From positions 190,280 through 254,279 of the forward strand of contig NZ_FNHV01000011.1 in assembly GCF_900103585.1 (NCBI RefSeq): DNA of 64,000 bases. The letters are read 5' to 3'. Below, piece after piece: positions 54,159 through 62,761 of the stretch. This stretch comes from Streptomyces sp. cf386. GTDB lineage: Bacteria; Actinomycetota; Actinomycetes; Streptomycetales; Streptomycetaceae. A program made the translations under genes and the position numbers. Numbering within the stretch: position 1 is the first letter of the stretch; the number at the start of each line of letters is the position of its first letter. The notes below the pieces were generated by a model. The model was not told the origin of the DNA, did not search any database, and saw only the letters and a program-made list of their open reading frames with translations.

Positions 54159-56680
54159 GCCAAGAGCGGGAGCGGCCGGAGACCCCCGACCCCGCCAAGA
54201 GCCCCGACCTCACCGACTTACCCGGCCGCGCCGACCCCACCGACGTCCTCGACGTACCCGACGTACCCGGTGTGCCCGACCTCTCCGTCGTCATCCCCGC
54301 CTACAACGAGGAACACCGCCTCACCCACACCCTCGACACCCTCACCGACCACCTGACCGACGACACCCAGCGGCCCGACTGGGAGATCATCGTCGCCGAC
54401 GACGGCTCCACCGACGCCACCGCCGACCTCGTCACGGCCCGCGCCCGCCGGAACCCCCGTATCCGCCTCGTCACCACCCCCCGCAACCGAGGCAAGGGCC
54501 ACGCCCTCCGCCTGGGCGTAGCCGCCTCCCGGAGCCGCCGCGTTCTCGTCACGGACGCCGATCTCGCCACGCCGATCGAAGAGCTCGAGCGGCTCGACAA
54601 GGCCCTCACCGAGGGCAACTCCGCCGCGATCGGCTCCCGTTCGGTCCCCGGCGCCACGATCGGCGACCGCCAGCACCGGCTGCGCGAACTCCTGGGCCGT
54701 GCGGGGAACCTGCTCATACGCCGTACCGCCGTCCCCGGCATCCGCGACACCCAGTGCGGCTTCAAGCTCTACGACGGCGACCGCGCCCGCGAGGCCTACG
54801 CCGCCTCCCGCGTCAACGGCTGGGCCATCGACGTGGAGGTGCTACGGCACCTGCACCGCGCCGGCCACCCCATCGCCGAGGTCCCCGTCCGCTGGTCCCA
54901 CCGGCCCGGCTCCAAGGTCGGCCCCCTCGACTACGCCCGCACCCTCTCCGAGATCACGCGCATAGCGGCCCGCTCCCTGCGCCCCGCCGACCTCTTCGCC
55001 CCCTTCCTCTTCCTCCTCATGTCGGTGGCCCTCTACTCCGCCCGCTTCTTCGACCCGGCCCACCGCTACCTCCCCGACTCCCTCCGCGACCAGAACCAGT
55101 GGGAGTGGTTCTTCGCGGTCACCGCCGACAACGTCGCCCACCTCCGCAACCCCCTCTTCACCGACCTCCAGGGCTTCCCCGACGGCGTCAACCTCATGGC
55201 CAACACGGTCATGCTGGGCATGTCCGTCCCCCTCACCCCCCTCACCCTGACCGTCGGCCCCGCGGTCACCCTCAGCCTGGTCATGACGCTGGGCCTCGCC
55301 GCCACCGCGGCCGCCTGGTACTGGCTGATCGTCAAACACGTCGTCCGCAGCAGGACCGCGGCCTTCCTCGGCGCGTCCCTCGCCGCCTTCGCCCCGCCGA
55401 TGGTCAGCCACGCCCACGCGCACCCGAACTTCGTGGTCCTGTTCATGATCCCGCTGATCATCGACCGCGCCCTGCGCCTGTGCACGGGGACCCGGGTCGT
55501 CCGGGACGGCGTCGTCCTGGGCCTGATGGCGGCCTATCAAGTCTTCCTCGGCGAGGAGCCGTTGCTGCTCGCGGCGCTGGGCATGCTGCTCTTCGCCGCC
55601 GCCTACGCCGCCGTACGCCGCGACACCGCACGCGCATCCTGGCGCCCGCTCCTCAGAGGCCTGCTCATCGGCGCCTCCGTCTGTCTTCCCCTCGTCGTCT
55701 ACCCACTGGTCTGGCAGTTCGCCGGCCCGCAGAGCTACACCGACATCGAGCACAACCCCCGCTCCTTCAACAGCCCCCTCGCCCTGCTCTCCTTCGCCGA
55801 GCGCTCCTGGCTGGCGGGCGACGCGGAGACGGCGAGGGAACTGGCCTTCAACACCACCGAGCAGAACGCCTTCTACGGCTGGCCGCTGGTCCTGCTCGCC
55901 TTCGTGATCCTCGTACGACTGTGGAAGCGGGCCCTGGTCAAAGCGCTGGCGTTCACGGCCGTGGCCGCCGCGTTCCTGTCCCTCGGGCGGGAGTTCCGCA
56001 TCCCGCTCACCGATGTCACCCTCCCCGGCCCCTGGAGACTCCTCGCCGACAAGCCGTTGTTCGAGGCGGTCATCGAGAGCCGGGTCGCGATGATCTGCGC
56101 CCCCGCGCTGGGCATGCTGGTCGCGCTCGCCGTGGACCGCCTGCTCACGGCACGCCACCTGCCCACCCGCTACGTCGGCCTGCTGGGCGTCGGCCTCGCC
56201 CTGCTCCCCCTGATCCCGGCCCCGCTGAGGGCGGTCGACCGCGTCGACGTCCCGGCCTTCATCGCGGACGGGACCTGGAAGTCGTACGTCCGTGAGGGCG
56301 AGTCGCTGGTGCCGGTGCCGTTGCCCGATCCCTCCGACGCGGAGGCGCTGCACTGGCAGACCGAGGCCGGCCTCGGCTTCAAGCTGGCGGGCGGCTACTT
56401 CAACGGCCCCTACGGCGATGAACGGATCGGCATCTACGGCGCCGAGCCCCGTTTCACCGCCAACCTGCTGCGTGATGTGCGTAACTCGGGCGACGTCCCT
56501 CCGGTCGCCGAGTCCTGGCGGGAGCAGGCCCGGGCGGACCTGGCGTACTGGCGGGCGGGCGTACTGGTGCTGGCCCCGCAGCCGAACGACGGCGCGCTGC
56601 GTGAGACCGTGGAGAAGCTGGTGGGCGGCCCGGGGCGGTGGGTCGCCGGAGTATGGGTATGGGACCTGCACGAACAGTGA
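54155..56680 (+). CDS. polyprenyl-phosphate-sugar synthase-like GT2 fused to a polytopic GT-C-like membrane domain
   Basis: An 841-residue fusion. Residues ~1-40 are an Asp/Pro-rich repeat-like leader. Residues ~43-270 are a DPM1/DPG-synthase-type GT2 domain: LSVVIPAYNEEHRLTHTL, ADDGSTD (82-88), the DxD-containing TDADLATP (133-140) and TQCGFKLYDG. From ~285 some ten membrane helices and large loops follow, similar to GT-C or YfhO-type glycosyltransferases. The two halves could make and then use a lipid-linked sugar. Codon 22 is TTA. Start ATG overlaps the gntR stop. Confidence 0.82.
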   Translation: MSQERERPETPDPAKSPDLTDLPGRADPTDVLDVPDVPGVPDLSVVIPAYNEEHRLTHTLDTLTDHLTDDTQRPDWEIIVADDGSTDATADLVTARARRNPRIRLVTTPRNRGKGHALRLGVAASRSRRVLVTDADLATPIEELERLDKALTEGNSAAIGSRSVPGATIGDRQHRLRELLGRAGNLLIRRTAVPGIRDTQCGFKLYDGDRAREAYAASRVNGWAIDVEVLRHLHRAGHPIAEVPVRWSHRPGSKVGPLDYARTLSEITRIAARSLRPADLFAPFLFLLMSVALYSARFFDPAHRYLPDSLRDQNQWEWFFAVTADNVAHLRNPLFTDLQGFPDGVNLMANTVMLGMSVPLTPLTLTVGPAVTLSLVMTLGLAATAAAWYWLIVKHVVRSRTAAFLGASLAAFAPPMVSHAHAHPNFVVLFMIPLIIDRALRLCTGTRVVRDGVVLGLMAAYQVFLGEEPLLLAALGMLLFAAAYAAVRRDTARASWRPLLRGLLIGASVCLPLVVYPLVWQFAGPQSYTDIEHNPRSFNSPLALLSFAERSWLAGDAETARELAFNTTEQNAFYGWPLVLLAFVILVRLWKRALVKALAFTAVAAAFLSLGREFRIPLTDVTLPGPWRLLADKPLFEAVIESRVAMICAPALGMLVALAVDRLLTARHLPTRYVGLLGVGLALLPLIPAPLRAVDRVDVPAFIADGTWKSYVREGESLVPVPLPDPSDAEALHWQTEAGLGFKLAGGYFNGPYGDERIGIYGAEPRFTANLLRDVRNSGDVPPVAESWREQARADLAYWRAGVLVLAPQPNDGALRETVEKLVGGPGRWVAGVWVWDLHEQ

Positions 56681-56777
56681 GGATCCGGATCAGGACGACG
56701 ATCCCGCACAGGGGGTCCGCCCACGCCCCGCACCGACTACCCTTCCCTGACCACTGTGCTACCTGAGGAGCCCTCTT

Positions 56778-57428
56778 TTGGCCTGTGACCTGTGGCTGGT
56801 ACCGCTCGTCGACGTGTTGTGCCACACCCCGGACAACCCGTTCGCCGAGGAACTCGCGGAATACAACAAAGTCCTCGCCGAGGCCGGGCTGCCGCCGGTG
56901 CCCGTGTACCAGTACATGCCGGGCCTGTCCGGCGACGTCGCCCCGGTCGCCGGCTTCGACTACGACGCGCTGCACTTCCTGCGCCGGGCGTATCTGCTCC
57001 AGGTCTGCGGGCTCCCGGTCACCCCGGTCGACGACCTGGGCGGCGACTACGAGCAGCTCCTGGAGATGTTCGAGTCGACGGCCCAGCAGTCCCACCTGGT
57101 CTGGCACTACGACCACGCGGGCGCCTACGTCCCCGTCGACTTCCCGGCCCCGCTCTCCAGCGACGAACTCCTCGCGGGCGGCGGCCCTTTGGGCTCCTCC
57201 CAGTCACTCCTGCGCGAGCTGGAGTTCGTGGCCCAGGTGATCGGCATCGACCCGGCCAACCCTCCGGCGGCCCCCCAACCCCCGGCGGCCCCCACCGCCC
57301 TGGAGGAACCGGCCAACCCCGCCCCCTACGACCCGAGCCCCTTCGCCCGCGAACGGCATGTGTGGCTGGGGCTGCACGCCGCGGCGACGCGGAGTCTGGC
57401 GCAGGGTTCGATGATCGTGTTCAGCTGA
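56778..57428 (+). CDS. conserved hypothetical protein
   Basis: A 216-residue soluble acidic protein with no signal peptide and no family I can name. Visible features are YQYMPGLSGDVAPVAGFDYD, HYDHAGAYVPVDFPAPL and a Pro/Ala-rich linker (PPAAPQPPAAPTALEEP) before a short C-terminal helix. Translation starts at TTG 56778, about 8 bases after GAGGAG. It converges on the 98-residue ORF with an 8-base overlap. Confidence 0.65.
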   Translation: MACDLWLVPLVDVLCHTPDNPFAEELAEYNKVLAEAGLPPVPVYQYMPGLSGDVAPVAGFDYDALHFLRRAYLLQVCGLPVTPVDDLGGDYEQLLEMFESTAQQSHLVWHYDHAGAYVPVDFPAPLSSDELLAGGGPLGSSQSLLRELEFVAQVIGIDPANPPAAPQPPAAPTALEEPANPAPYDPSPFARERHVWLGLHAAATRSLAQGSMIVFS

Positions 57429-57717
57429 GCTTCAGCTGGGACAGCCCCTTCTGTACGTCATCGAGGTTCATCACCGGCGTGTAGTCCAGCCGGGCGCCCA
57501 GCTCGAAGAAGAGCGGTTCGGCGATCACCGGCATCTGGGAGGGATCCTTCAGGTCGAAGAAGAAGAACATGGTGCGGAGCCCGCCGTCGGTGGTGAAGTA
57601 GGCGGCTTCCGGCTTGATCTTCTCCATCAGCTCCTGGAGGACCTGGGGCAGCTTGCCACTGCGAATGGCGTCGTTCCCCTTCTCCGTGTCGAGTTGGGCC
57701 TTGAGCAGCACGCGCAT
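57421..57717 (-). CDS. small ferredoxin-like-fold protein (DUF3303-like)
   Basis: A 98-residue protein, MRVLLKAQLDTEKGNDAIRS, with GGLRTMFFFFDLKDPSQMPV and IAEPLFFELGARLDYTPVMN. The strand-helix pattern and length suit a dimeric alpha/beta-barrel protein of the DUF3303 kind; no enzymatic residues are evident. GAAGGGGAA precedes the ATG. Confidence 0.7.
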   Translation of the reverse strand: MRVLLKAQLDTEKGNDAIRSGKLPQVLQELMEKIKPEAAYFTTDGGLRTMFFFFDLKDPSQMPVIAEPLFFELGARLDYTPVMNLDDVQKGLSQLKLS

Positions 57718-57859
57718 GACGTTCCCCTTCTCCTGGTCGCCCCCTGATCGCTCCCTGAGCCCTCACGCTAGGGGCGCGGCACGCGCGTCGCCCGCTCACT
57801 GCTCCATCCGTGCATGACCCCATTGGCCGTGTCGGAATGCGGCGCGCGTGCGGCCTCCG

Positions 57860-57865
57860 CAGCAT
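57860..57865 (+). promoter_or_regulatory. -10-like box CAGCAT, possible leaderless start
   Basis: CAGCAT ends 6 nt before the ATG at 57872, which has no ribosome-binding site. Confidence 0.3.
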
Positions 57866-57871
57866 GACGAC

Positions 57872-59722
57872 ATGCACATACGCAACCGCCGCACAGCTGC
57901 CGCAGCCGCGATGTTCCTGACCGGTCTGACGGTGCTGTGCGCGGGTGGCCCCCCGCCCATCAGCCGCCCCCAGCCTGATCTGCCACCGAGACAGACAGCC
58001 AAGGGGTCCGACGAGTTCGACGAGTTCGACAAGTCCACGACCGCGGACTCGAAGGCCGCCACGCACACCGTCGCCTCCGGGGACACGTTGTGGGACATCG
58101 CCCGGCAGGCCCTCGGTAGCGGACTGCGGTGGGACAGCGTCTACACCCTCAACCGGCGGACCATCGAGGACGAGGCCCGTCGGCACGGATACGCCTCCAG
58201 TCACCGCGGCCACTGGATCTTTCCCGGGACCGAGCTCGCCCTGCCCCGGTCCCTGACGTCGCAGACACGGCCGGCGTCGCACTTCGTGCCCGGTCCGTGC
58301 CCGACCAGGTACGAGGAAGAACTGACCGACGTCCGCTGCGGGTCCCTCGTCGTACCGGAGAACCGGGCCCGCCCGTCCTCGCGAACCCTTCGCCTGGCCG
58401 TTGCGAGGGTTCCCTCGGCATCGCCGAAGCCACACCCCGATCCGATCGTGTTCTTCGCCGGCGGGCCCGGCGTGGACGCCATCGGCGACATCGCGGAACT
58501 CACCAAGGCCGGCCTGAACCGTGACCGCGATCTGGTCGTCATGTCCCAGCGCGGGACGCTCTCTTCCCCGCCGACGCTGACGTGTCCTGAGCTCGACCGG
58601 TTCTACAAGCAGCGCATCCACCTGCTCTATGACGCTCCCTCCACCGGAGACCTCTATGCCCAGGCGGCGGCCCGGTGCCGCGATCGCCTGACAGCCCAGG
58701 GAGTCGACCTCGCGGCCTACAGCTCCAGCGAGAGCGCCGCGGACGTGGCGGATCTGCGCAAGGCACTGGGAATCCCACGGTGGAATGTCCTTTCGCATTC
58801 CTACGGGACTGAACTGGCGCTCACCTACATGCGCATGTTCCCGCAGGGAATCCGCTCGGTGACCCTCGACGGTGTCGTACCGCCGTCCGTGGCGACGCCC
58901 GGGTGGACGTGGAGCAGCGTGAAGGAGTCGTTCGACGCCCGACTGAGTGCCTGCGCGGCCCAGCCCTCCTGTCGGCAGCGCTACCCGGACCTCGGTGCCA
59001 CCTTCCTCCGCCTGGTCCGCCGGCTGGAGGCCGATCCGATCACCACGCACGTGACGGTGCCGCAGGTCGGGAAGGTGAAGGTGGTGCTCGACGGTGGGGC
59101 GCTGCTGAACTGGATGGTCCTTGCCAGTCACAACGCCGACGTCTTCCCGTTGACCGTCGACGATCTGGCCCACGGCCGCCTCCAGCGCGTCGCCGAGCAG
59201 TGGGCGGCCACCCGTCTTCCCGGAACCGAAGGCGTGTTCGCTCACGGGTTGTCGCTCAGCGTGTGGTGCAGCGAATGGGTTCCGTTCGAGACCCCCCGCG
59301 AAGAGCTCGCCCGCGGGCAGCGCGCCTTTCCGGGCCTCCCCCACTCGGTCCTGGCCCAGCCGCCCCAGCTGGCGTTCCTGCGGCAGGCATGCCAGGTCTG
59401 GGACGTCCCGAAAGCACCCGACGCCATTCGCACGGTCACACGCGGCGACATCCCGACCCTGGCCATGTCCGGCAGTTTCGACGCCCAGACCGGGGCTCAG
59501 TGGGGGCGCTACGCGGCCCAGTCTCTTTCCCGCTCCAAGGTGGTGACCCTGGCCGGACTCGCCCACGGGGGGACGTTGTTCACCAACGCGTGCGGGGCAA
59601 AGGTGATCACCTCCTTCTTCGACAACCCCGAGGCCCCCGACACCGGGTGCGTGGCCTCGGTGAAACCGAAACCGTTCGTCATCGGCGGTATCGGCGCTGC
59701 GGGAGGCGTTACCGGTGAGTGA
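57872..59722 (+). CDS. exported LysM-TAP-type alpha/beta hydrolase fusion
   Basis: A 616-residue protein. After a signal peptide (IRNRRTAAAAAMFLTGLTVL) comes an acidic linker, a LysM domain (about 65-124, HTVASGDTLWDIARQALGSG to FPGTELALP), and a tripeptidyl-peptidase-type alpha/beta hydrolase. The nucleophile is S310 in LSHSYGTELAL, the acid is in SGSFDAQTG and the histidine in GLAHGGTL; VFFAGGPGVDA is the oxyanion loop. LysM should anchor the enzyme to peptidoglycan. The lipobox is poor (VLC). The stop lies within the next gene (8-base overlap), indicating joint translation. Confidence 0.85.
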   Translation: MHIRNRRTAAAAAMFLTGLTVLCAGGPPPISRPQPDLPPRQTAKGSDEFDEFDKSTTADSKAATHTVASGDTLWDIARQALGSGLRWDSVYTLNRRTIEDEARRHGYASSHRGHWIFPGTELALPRSLTSQTRPASHFVPGPCPTRYEEELTDVRCGSLVVPENRARPSSRTLRLAVARVPSASPKPHPDPIVFFAGGPGVDAIGDIAELTKAGLNRDRDLVVMSQRGTLSSPPTLTCPELDRFYKQRIHLLYDAPSTGDLYAQAAARCRDRLTAQGVDLAAYSSSESAADVADLRKALGIPRWNVLSHSYGTELALTYMRMFPQGIRSVTLDGVVPPSVATPGWTWSSVKESFDARLSACAAQPSCRQRYPDLGATFLRLVRRLEADPITTHVTVPQVGKVKVVLDGGALLNWMVLASHNADVFPLTVDDLAHGRLQRVAEQWAATRLPGTEGVFAHGLSLSVWCSEWVPFETPREELARGQRAFPGLPHSVLAQPPQLAFLRQACQVWDVPKAPDAIRTVTRGDIPTLAMSGSFDAQTGAQWGRYAAQSLSRSKVVTLAGLAHGGTLFTNACGAKVITSFFDNPEAPDTGCVASVKPKPFVIGGIGAAGGVTGE

Positions 59723-61286
59723 AGGCCCCGCCCACTGGTCCCGCCGCGGCTTTCTGAAGGCGGCGGCCGCGGTGGGCTGCGCGACCGTTTCGCTGGCTCC
59801 GGCGGCGGCGTCGACCGCGTCCCCGCGATCCGCTGTCTCCGGCGGCGACACCGGCGACACAGGGGGCACAAGGGACACAGGCGGCACGGGGGCGGCGCTG
59901 TTCAGCGAGCTCGACGCCAAGATCGAGGAGGCCATGAAGGCCTACGCGATCCCCGGGGCGGCGGTGGGCGTGCTCCTGAACGGCGAGGAGTACATCAAGG
60001 GTTACGGGGTCACCAAGGTCGACAACCCGGTCCCGGTGGACGGCGACACCGTCTTCCGGGTCGGCTCGACCACCAAGACCTTCACCGGTACGGCACTGAT
60101 GCGGCTGGCCGAGCGGGGCAAGGTCCAGCTGGACGCCCCGGTGCGCCGCTATCTGCCCGAGTTCGCGGTGGCCGACCCGGACGTGTCGGCGCGGGTCACC
60201 GTGCGGCAGTTGCTCAACCACAGCGCCGGCTGGCTGGGCGACGACTACCAGGACTTCGGCCCCGGCGACGACGCACTGGCCCGCTTCGTGACGTCCATGG
60301 CCCGCCTGCCCCAACTCACGCCCCCTGGAGAGGTGTTCGCCTACAACAACGCCGGCCTGTGCGTGGCCGGACGGATCATCGAGGAGCTGACCGGCACGAC
60401 CTACGAGGCGGCGGTGCGCAAACTGGTCATCGATCCGCTCGGGCTCGACCACAGCCGCTTCTTCAGCGACGAGATCGTGGGCTTCAACGTCGCGGCGTCC
60501 CACAACGTCGTCGACGGCAAGGCCGTACTGGAGCCGTCCTTCTGGCCCCTGCCCCGCAGCCTCACCCCGACCGGCGGCCTGATCTCCAGCGTGCGCGACC
60601 AGCTGAACTGGGCCCGCTTCCACCTCGGCAACGGCACGGCCCCCGACGGCACCCGGCTGCTGAGCAGGGCGTCGTTGGCCCAGATGCGCTCGCGGCCCGG
60701 CCCCGGCGGCACGCTGGTCGTGGAACTCGACGGCATGGGAGTCACCTGGATGCTGCGCCCGACGGCGCAGGGACCACGCATCGTGCAGCACGGCGGGACC
60801 TGGCCGGGCCAGATCTCGGGCTTCCTGATGGTCCCCGACCGCGGCTTCGCGCTGACCCTGCTGACCAACTCGGAAGGCGGGACGCGGCTCAGGGACGACC
60901 TGTTCACCGACGACTGGGCCCTGAACCGGTTCGCCGGGGTGACCAACCTGCCGGCCATGGCCACCACATTGAGCGGCCGGGAGCTGGCACCTTACGAGGG
61001 CCGTTACGTGGCAGAGCGGATCAACGACGAGGGCGCCATGGAGGACGTCGTCATCGAAGTCGACCGGCGCAACGGCCGGCTGCGCGGAACCCAGAAGTCC
61101 CAGGGGGAGACCGGCGAGCTCGGTGTCGCCTTCTACCGAAGGGACTTCGGACTGGATCTCGACGCCGACGGCAAGCAGATCGGCACTCGCTCCGACTTCG
61201 TGCGCGGACCCGACGGGAAGGTGGCCTGGTGGCGCAACCACGGACGGCTGTACCGCCACCAGGCACCTTCAGCACTTCCGAACTAG
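59715..61286 (+). CDS. Tat-exported serine hydrolase, beta-lactamase/class C PBP-like
   Basis: A 523-residue S12-type protein. The twin-arginine signal is SRRGFLKAAAAVGCATVSLA; a DTGGT-type low-complexity spacer follows. Active-site motifs are STTK (S118, K121), YNN in FAYNNAGLC, and HGG in QHGGTWPGQISGF. The C-terminal ~120 residues form a beta-rich domain seen in esterase- and D-aminopeptidase-like members. Action on D-amino-acid peptides or esters is likely; true beta-lactamase activity should not be assumed. It is coupled to the LysM hydrolase. Confidence 0.87.
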   Translation: MSEGPAHWSRRGFLKAAAAVGCATVSLAPAAASTASPRSAVSGGDTGDTGGTRDTGGTGAALFSELDAKIEEAMKAYAIPGAAVGVLLNGEEYIKGYGVTKVDNPVPVDGDTVFRVGSTTKTFTGTALMRLAERGKVQLDAPVRRYLPEFAVADPDVSARVTVRQLLNHSAGWLGDDYQDFGPGDDALARFVTSMARLPQLTPPGEVFAYNNAGLCVAGRIIEELTGTTYEAAVRKLVIDPLGLDHSRFFSDEIVGFNVAASHNVVDGKAVLEPSFWPLPRSLTPTGGLISSVRDQLNWARFHLGNGTAPDGTRLLSRASLAQMRSRPGPGGTLVVELDGMGVTWMLRPTAQGPRIVQHGGTWPGQISGFLMVPDRGFALTLLTNSEGGTRLRDDLFTDDWALNRFAGVTNLPAMATTLSGRELAPYEGRYVAERINDEGAMEDVVIEVDRRNGRLRGTQKSQGETGELGVAFYRRDFGLDLDADGKQIGTRSDFVRGPDGKVAWWRNHGRLYRHQAPSALPN

Positions 61287-62566
61287 AGGAACGAGTTGAT
61301 CTCGATCGTCTCGTCCCGCCCGGGACCGACACCGATCGCGGAGATCGGCGCCCCTGACATCTCCTCCAGCGCCTTCACGTAGTTCTGCGCGTTCTTCGGG
61401 AGGTCCGAGAAGGACTTGGCCGACGTGATGTCCTCGGACCAGCCGGGCAGGTTCTCGTAGACCGGCTTGGCGTGGTGGAAGTCGGACTGGGAGTACGGGA
61501 GTTCCTCGACGCGCTTGCCGTCGATCTCGTACGCCACGCAGACCGGGATCTCCTCCCAGCCGGTCAGGACGTCCAGCTTGGTGAGGAAGAAGTCGGTCAG
61601 GCCGTTGACGCGGGTGGCGTAGCGGGCGATGACCGCGTCGAACCAGCCGCAGCGGCGGTCACGGCCGGTGGTGACACCCCGCTCGCCGCCGATACGACGC
61701 AGCGCCTCGCCGTCCTCGTCGAAGAGCTCGGTCGGGAACGGACCCGAGCCGACACGGGTCGTGTAGGCCTTGAGGATGCCGATGACCCGGCTGATCTTCG
61801 TGGGGCCGACGCCCGCGCCCGTGCACGCACCGCCGGCGGTGGGGTTGGAGGACGTGACGAAGGGATAGGTCCCGTGGTCGATGTCGAGGAGCGTGCCCTG
61901 GCCGCCCTCGAAGAGGACCACCTTGTCCTGCTCCAGGGCCTGGTTGAGCACCAGGACCGTGTCGGCGACGTACGGCGCGAGCTTGCCGGCGTAGCCCAGC
62001 AGCTCCTCGACCACCTGGTCGACGGCGATCGCGCGGCGGTTGTAGAGCTTGGTGAGGATCTGGTTCTTGACGTCGAGGGCCGCCTCGACCTTCTGGGTCA
62101 GGATCGACTCGTCGTAGAGGTCCTGGACCCGGATGCCGACGCGGTTGATCTTGTCCGCGTACGTCGGGCCGATGCCGCGGCCGGTCGTCCCGATCTTCCG
62201 CTTCCCGAGGAAGCGTTCCGTCACCTTGTCCACCGTCACGTTGTACGGCGTGATGATGTGAGCGTTACCGCTGATCAGGAGCTTCGACGTGTCGACGCCG
62301 CGCTCGTTCAGCCCGTTCAGCTCGGAGAACAGGACCGACGGGTCGACGACGACACCGTTGCCGATGACCGGGGTGCACCCCGGGGACAGGATTCCGGAAG
62401 GGAGCAGGTGGAGGGCGTACTTCTGATCACCCACGACTACCGTGTGGCCGGCGTTGTTGCCGCCCTGGTAGCGCACCACATAGTCGACGGATCCGCCTAG
62501 CAGGTCCGTCGCCTTTCCCTTGCCTTCGTCACCCCACTGAGCACCGAGCAGCACAAGTGCGGGCAC
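61283..62566 (-). CDS. purA: adenylosuccinate synthetase
   Basis: A 427-residue GTP-dependent enzyme making adenylosuccinate from IMP and aspartate. The P-loop with catalytic aspartate is QWGDEGKGK (D13), the catalytic histidine is in GNNAGHTVVV, and the IMP and aspartate sites appear in IGTTGRGIGPTYADKINR, TRVGSGPFPTEL and VTTGRDRRCGWFD. GTG at 62566 follows GGAAGGGG. Its stop overlaps the convergent serine hydrolase by 4 bases. Confidence 0.97.
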   Translation of the reverse strand: MPALVLLGAQWGDEGKGKATDLLGGSVDYVVRYQGGNNAGHTVVVGDQKYALHLLPSGILSPGCTPVIGNGVVVDPSVLFSELNGLNERGVDTSKLLISGNAHIITPYNVTVDKVTERFLGKRKIGTTGRGIGPTYADKINRVGIRVQDLYDESILTQKVEAALDVKNQILTKLYNRRAIAVDQVVEELLGYAGKLAPYVADTVLVLNQALEQDKVVLFEGGQGTLLDIDHGTYPFVTSSNPTAGGACTGAGVGPTKISRVIGILKAYTTRVGSGPFPTELFDEDGEALRRIGGERGVTTGRDRRCGWFDAVIARYATRVNGLTDFFLTKLDVLTGWEEIPVCVAYEIDGKRVEELPYSQSDFHHAKPVYENLPGWSEDITSAKSFSDLPKNAQNYVKALEEMSGAPISAIGVGPGRDETIEINSFL

Positions 62567-62700
62567 GCGCGTACACCCCTTCCGGGCGGGGCATGTCCAA
62601 GGTCAGGGGTGCACGCGTAGTGTTCCGCCGCGTGCACCACCGCCGGCCGCGACCGTCGTTGGCCGCGAACCGTCGTACCGGATGGCCCCGGAATAGACGA

Positions 62701-62728
62701 AGCCCCTGGCGCAATAGCGCAAGGGGCT
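62701..62728. promoter_or_regulatory. hairpin in the leader of the DAGK-like gene
   Basis: AGCCCCTGGCGC pairs with GCGCAAGGGGCT (one mismatch) around an AATA loop, between the divergent purA and DAGK-like genes. It ends 33 bases before the latter start and could be an attenuator or an old terminator. The rest of the 195-base gap shows nothing specific. Confidence 0.4.
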
Positions 62729-62761
62729 CTTGCACAAAGATGCTACCCGAGGAAGCGAGGC

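Noticed and set aside
54842..56671. Minus-strand frame of 609 codons opposite the glycosyltransferase fusion
   Set aside because: Glu/Arg/Gly-rich shadow with no recognisable domain; the plus-strand protein has coherent membrane helices.
57458..59935. Minus-strand frame of 825 codons opposite the LysM-TAP gene
   Set aside because: Antisense shadow; the plus strand has the signal peptide, LysM and catalytic triad.
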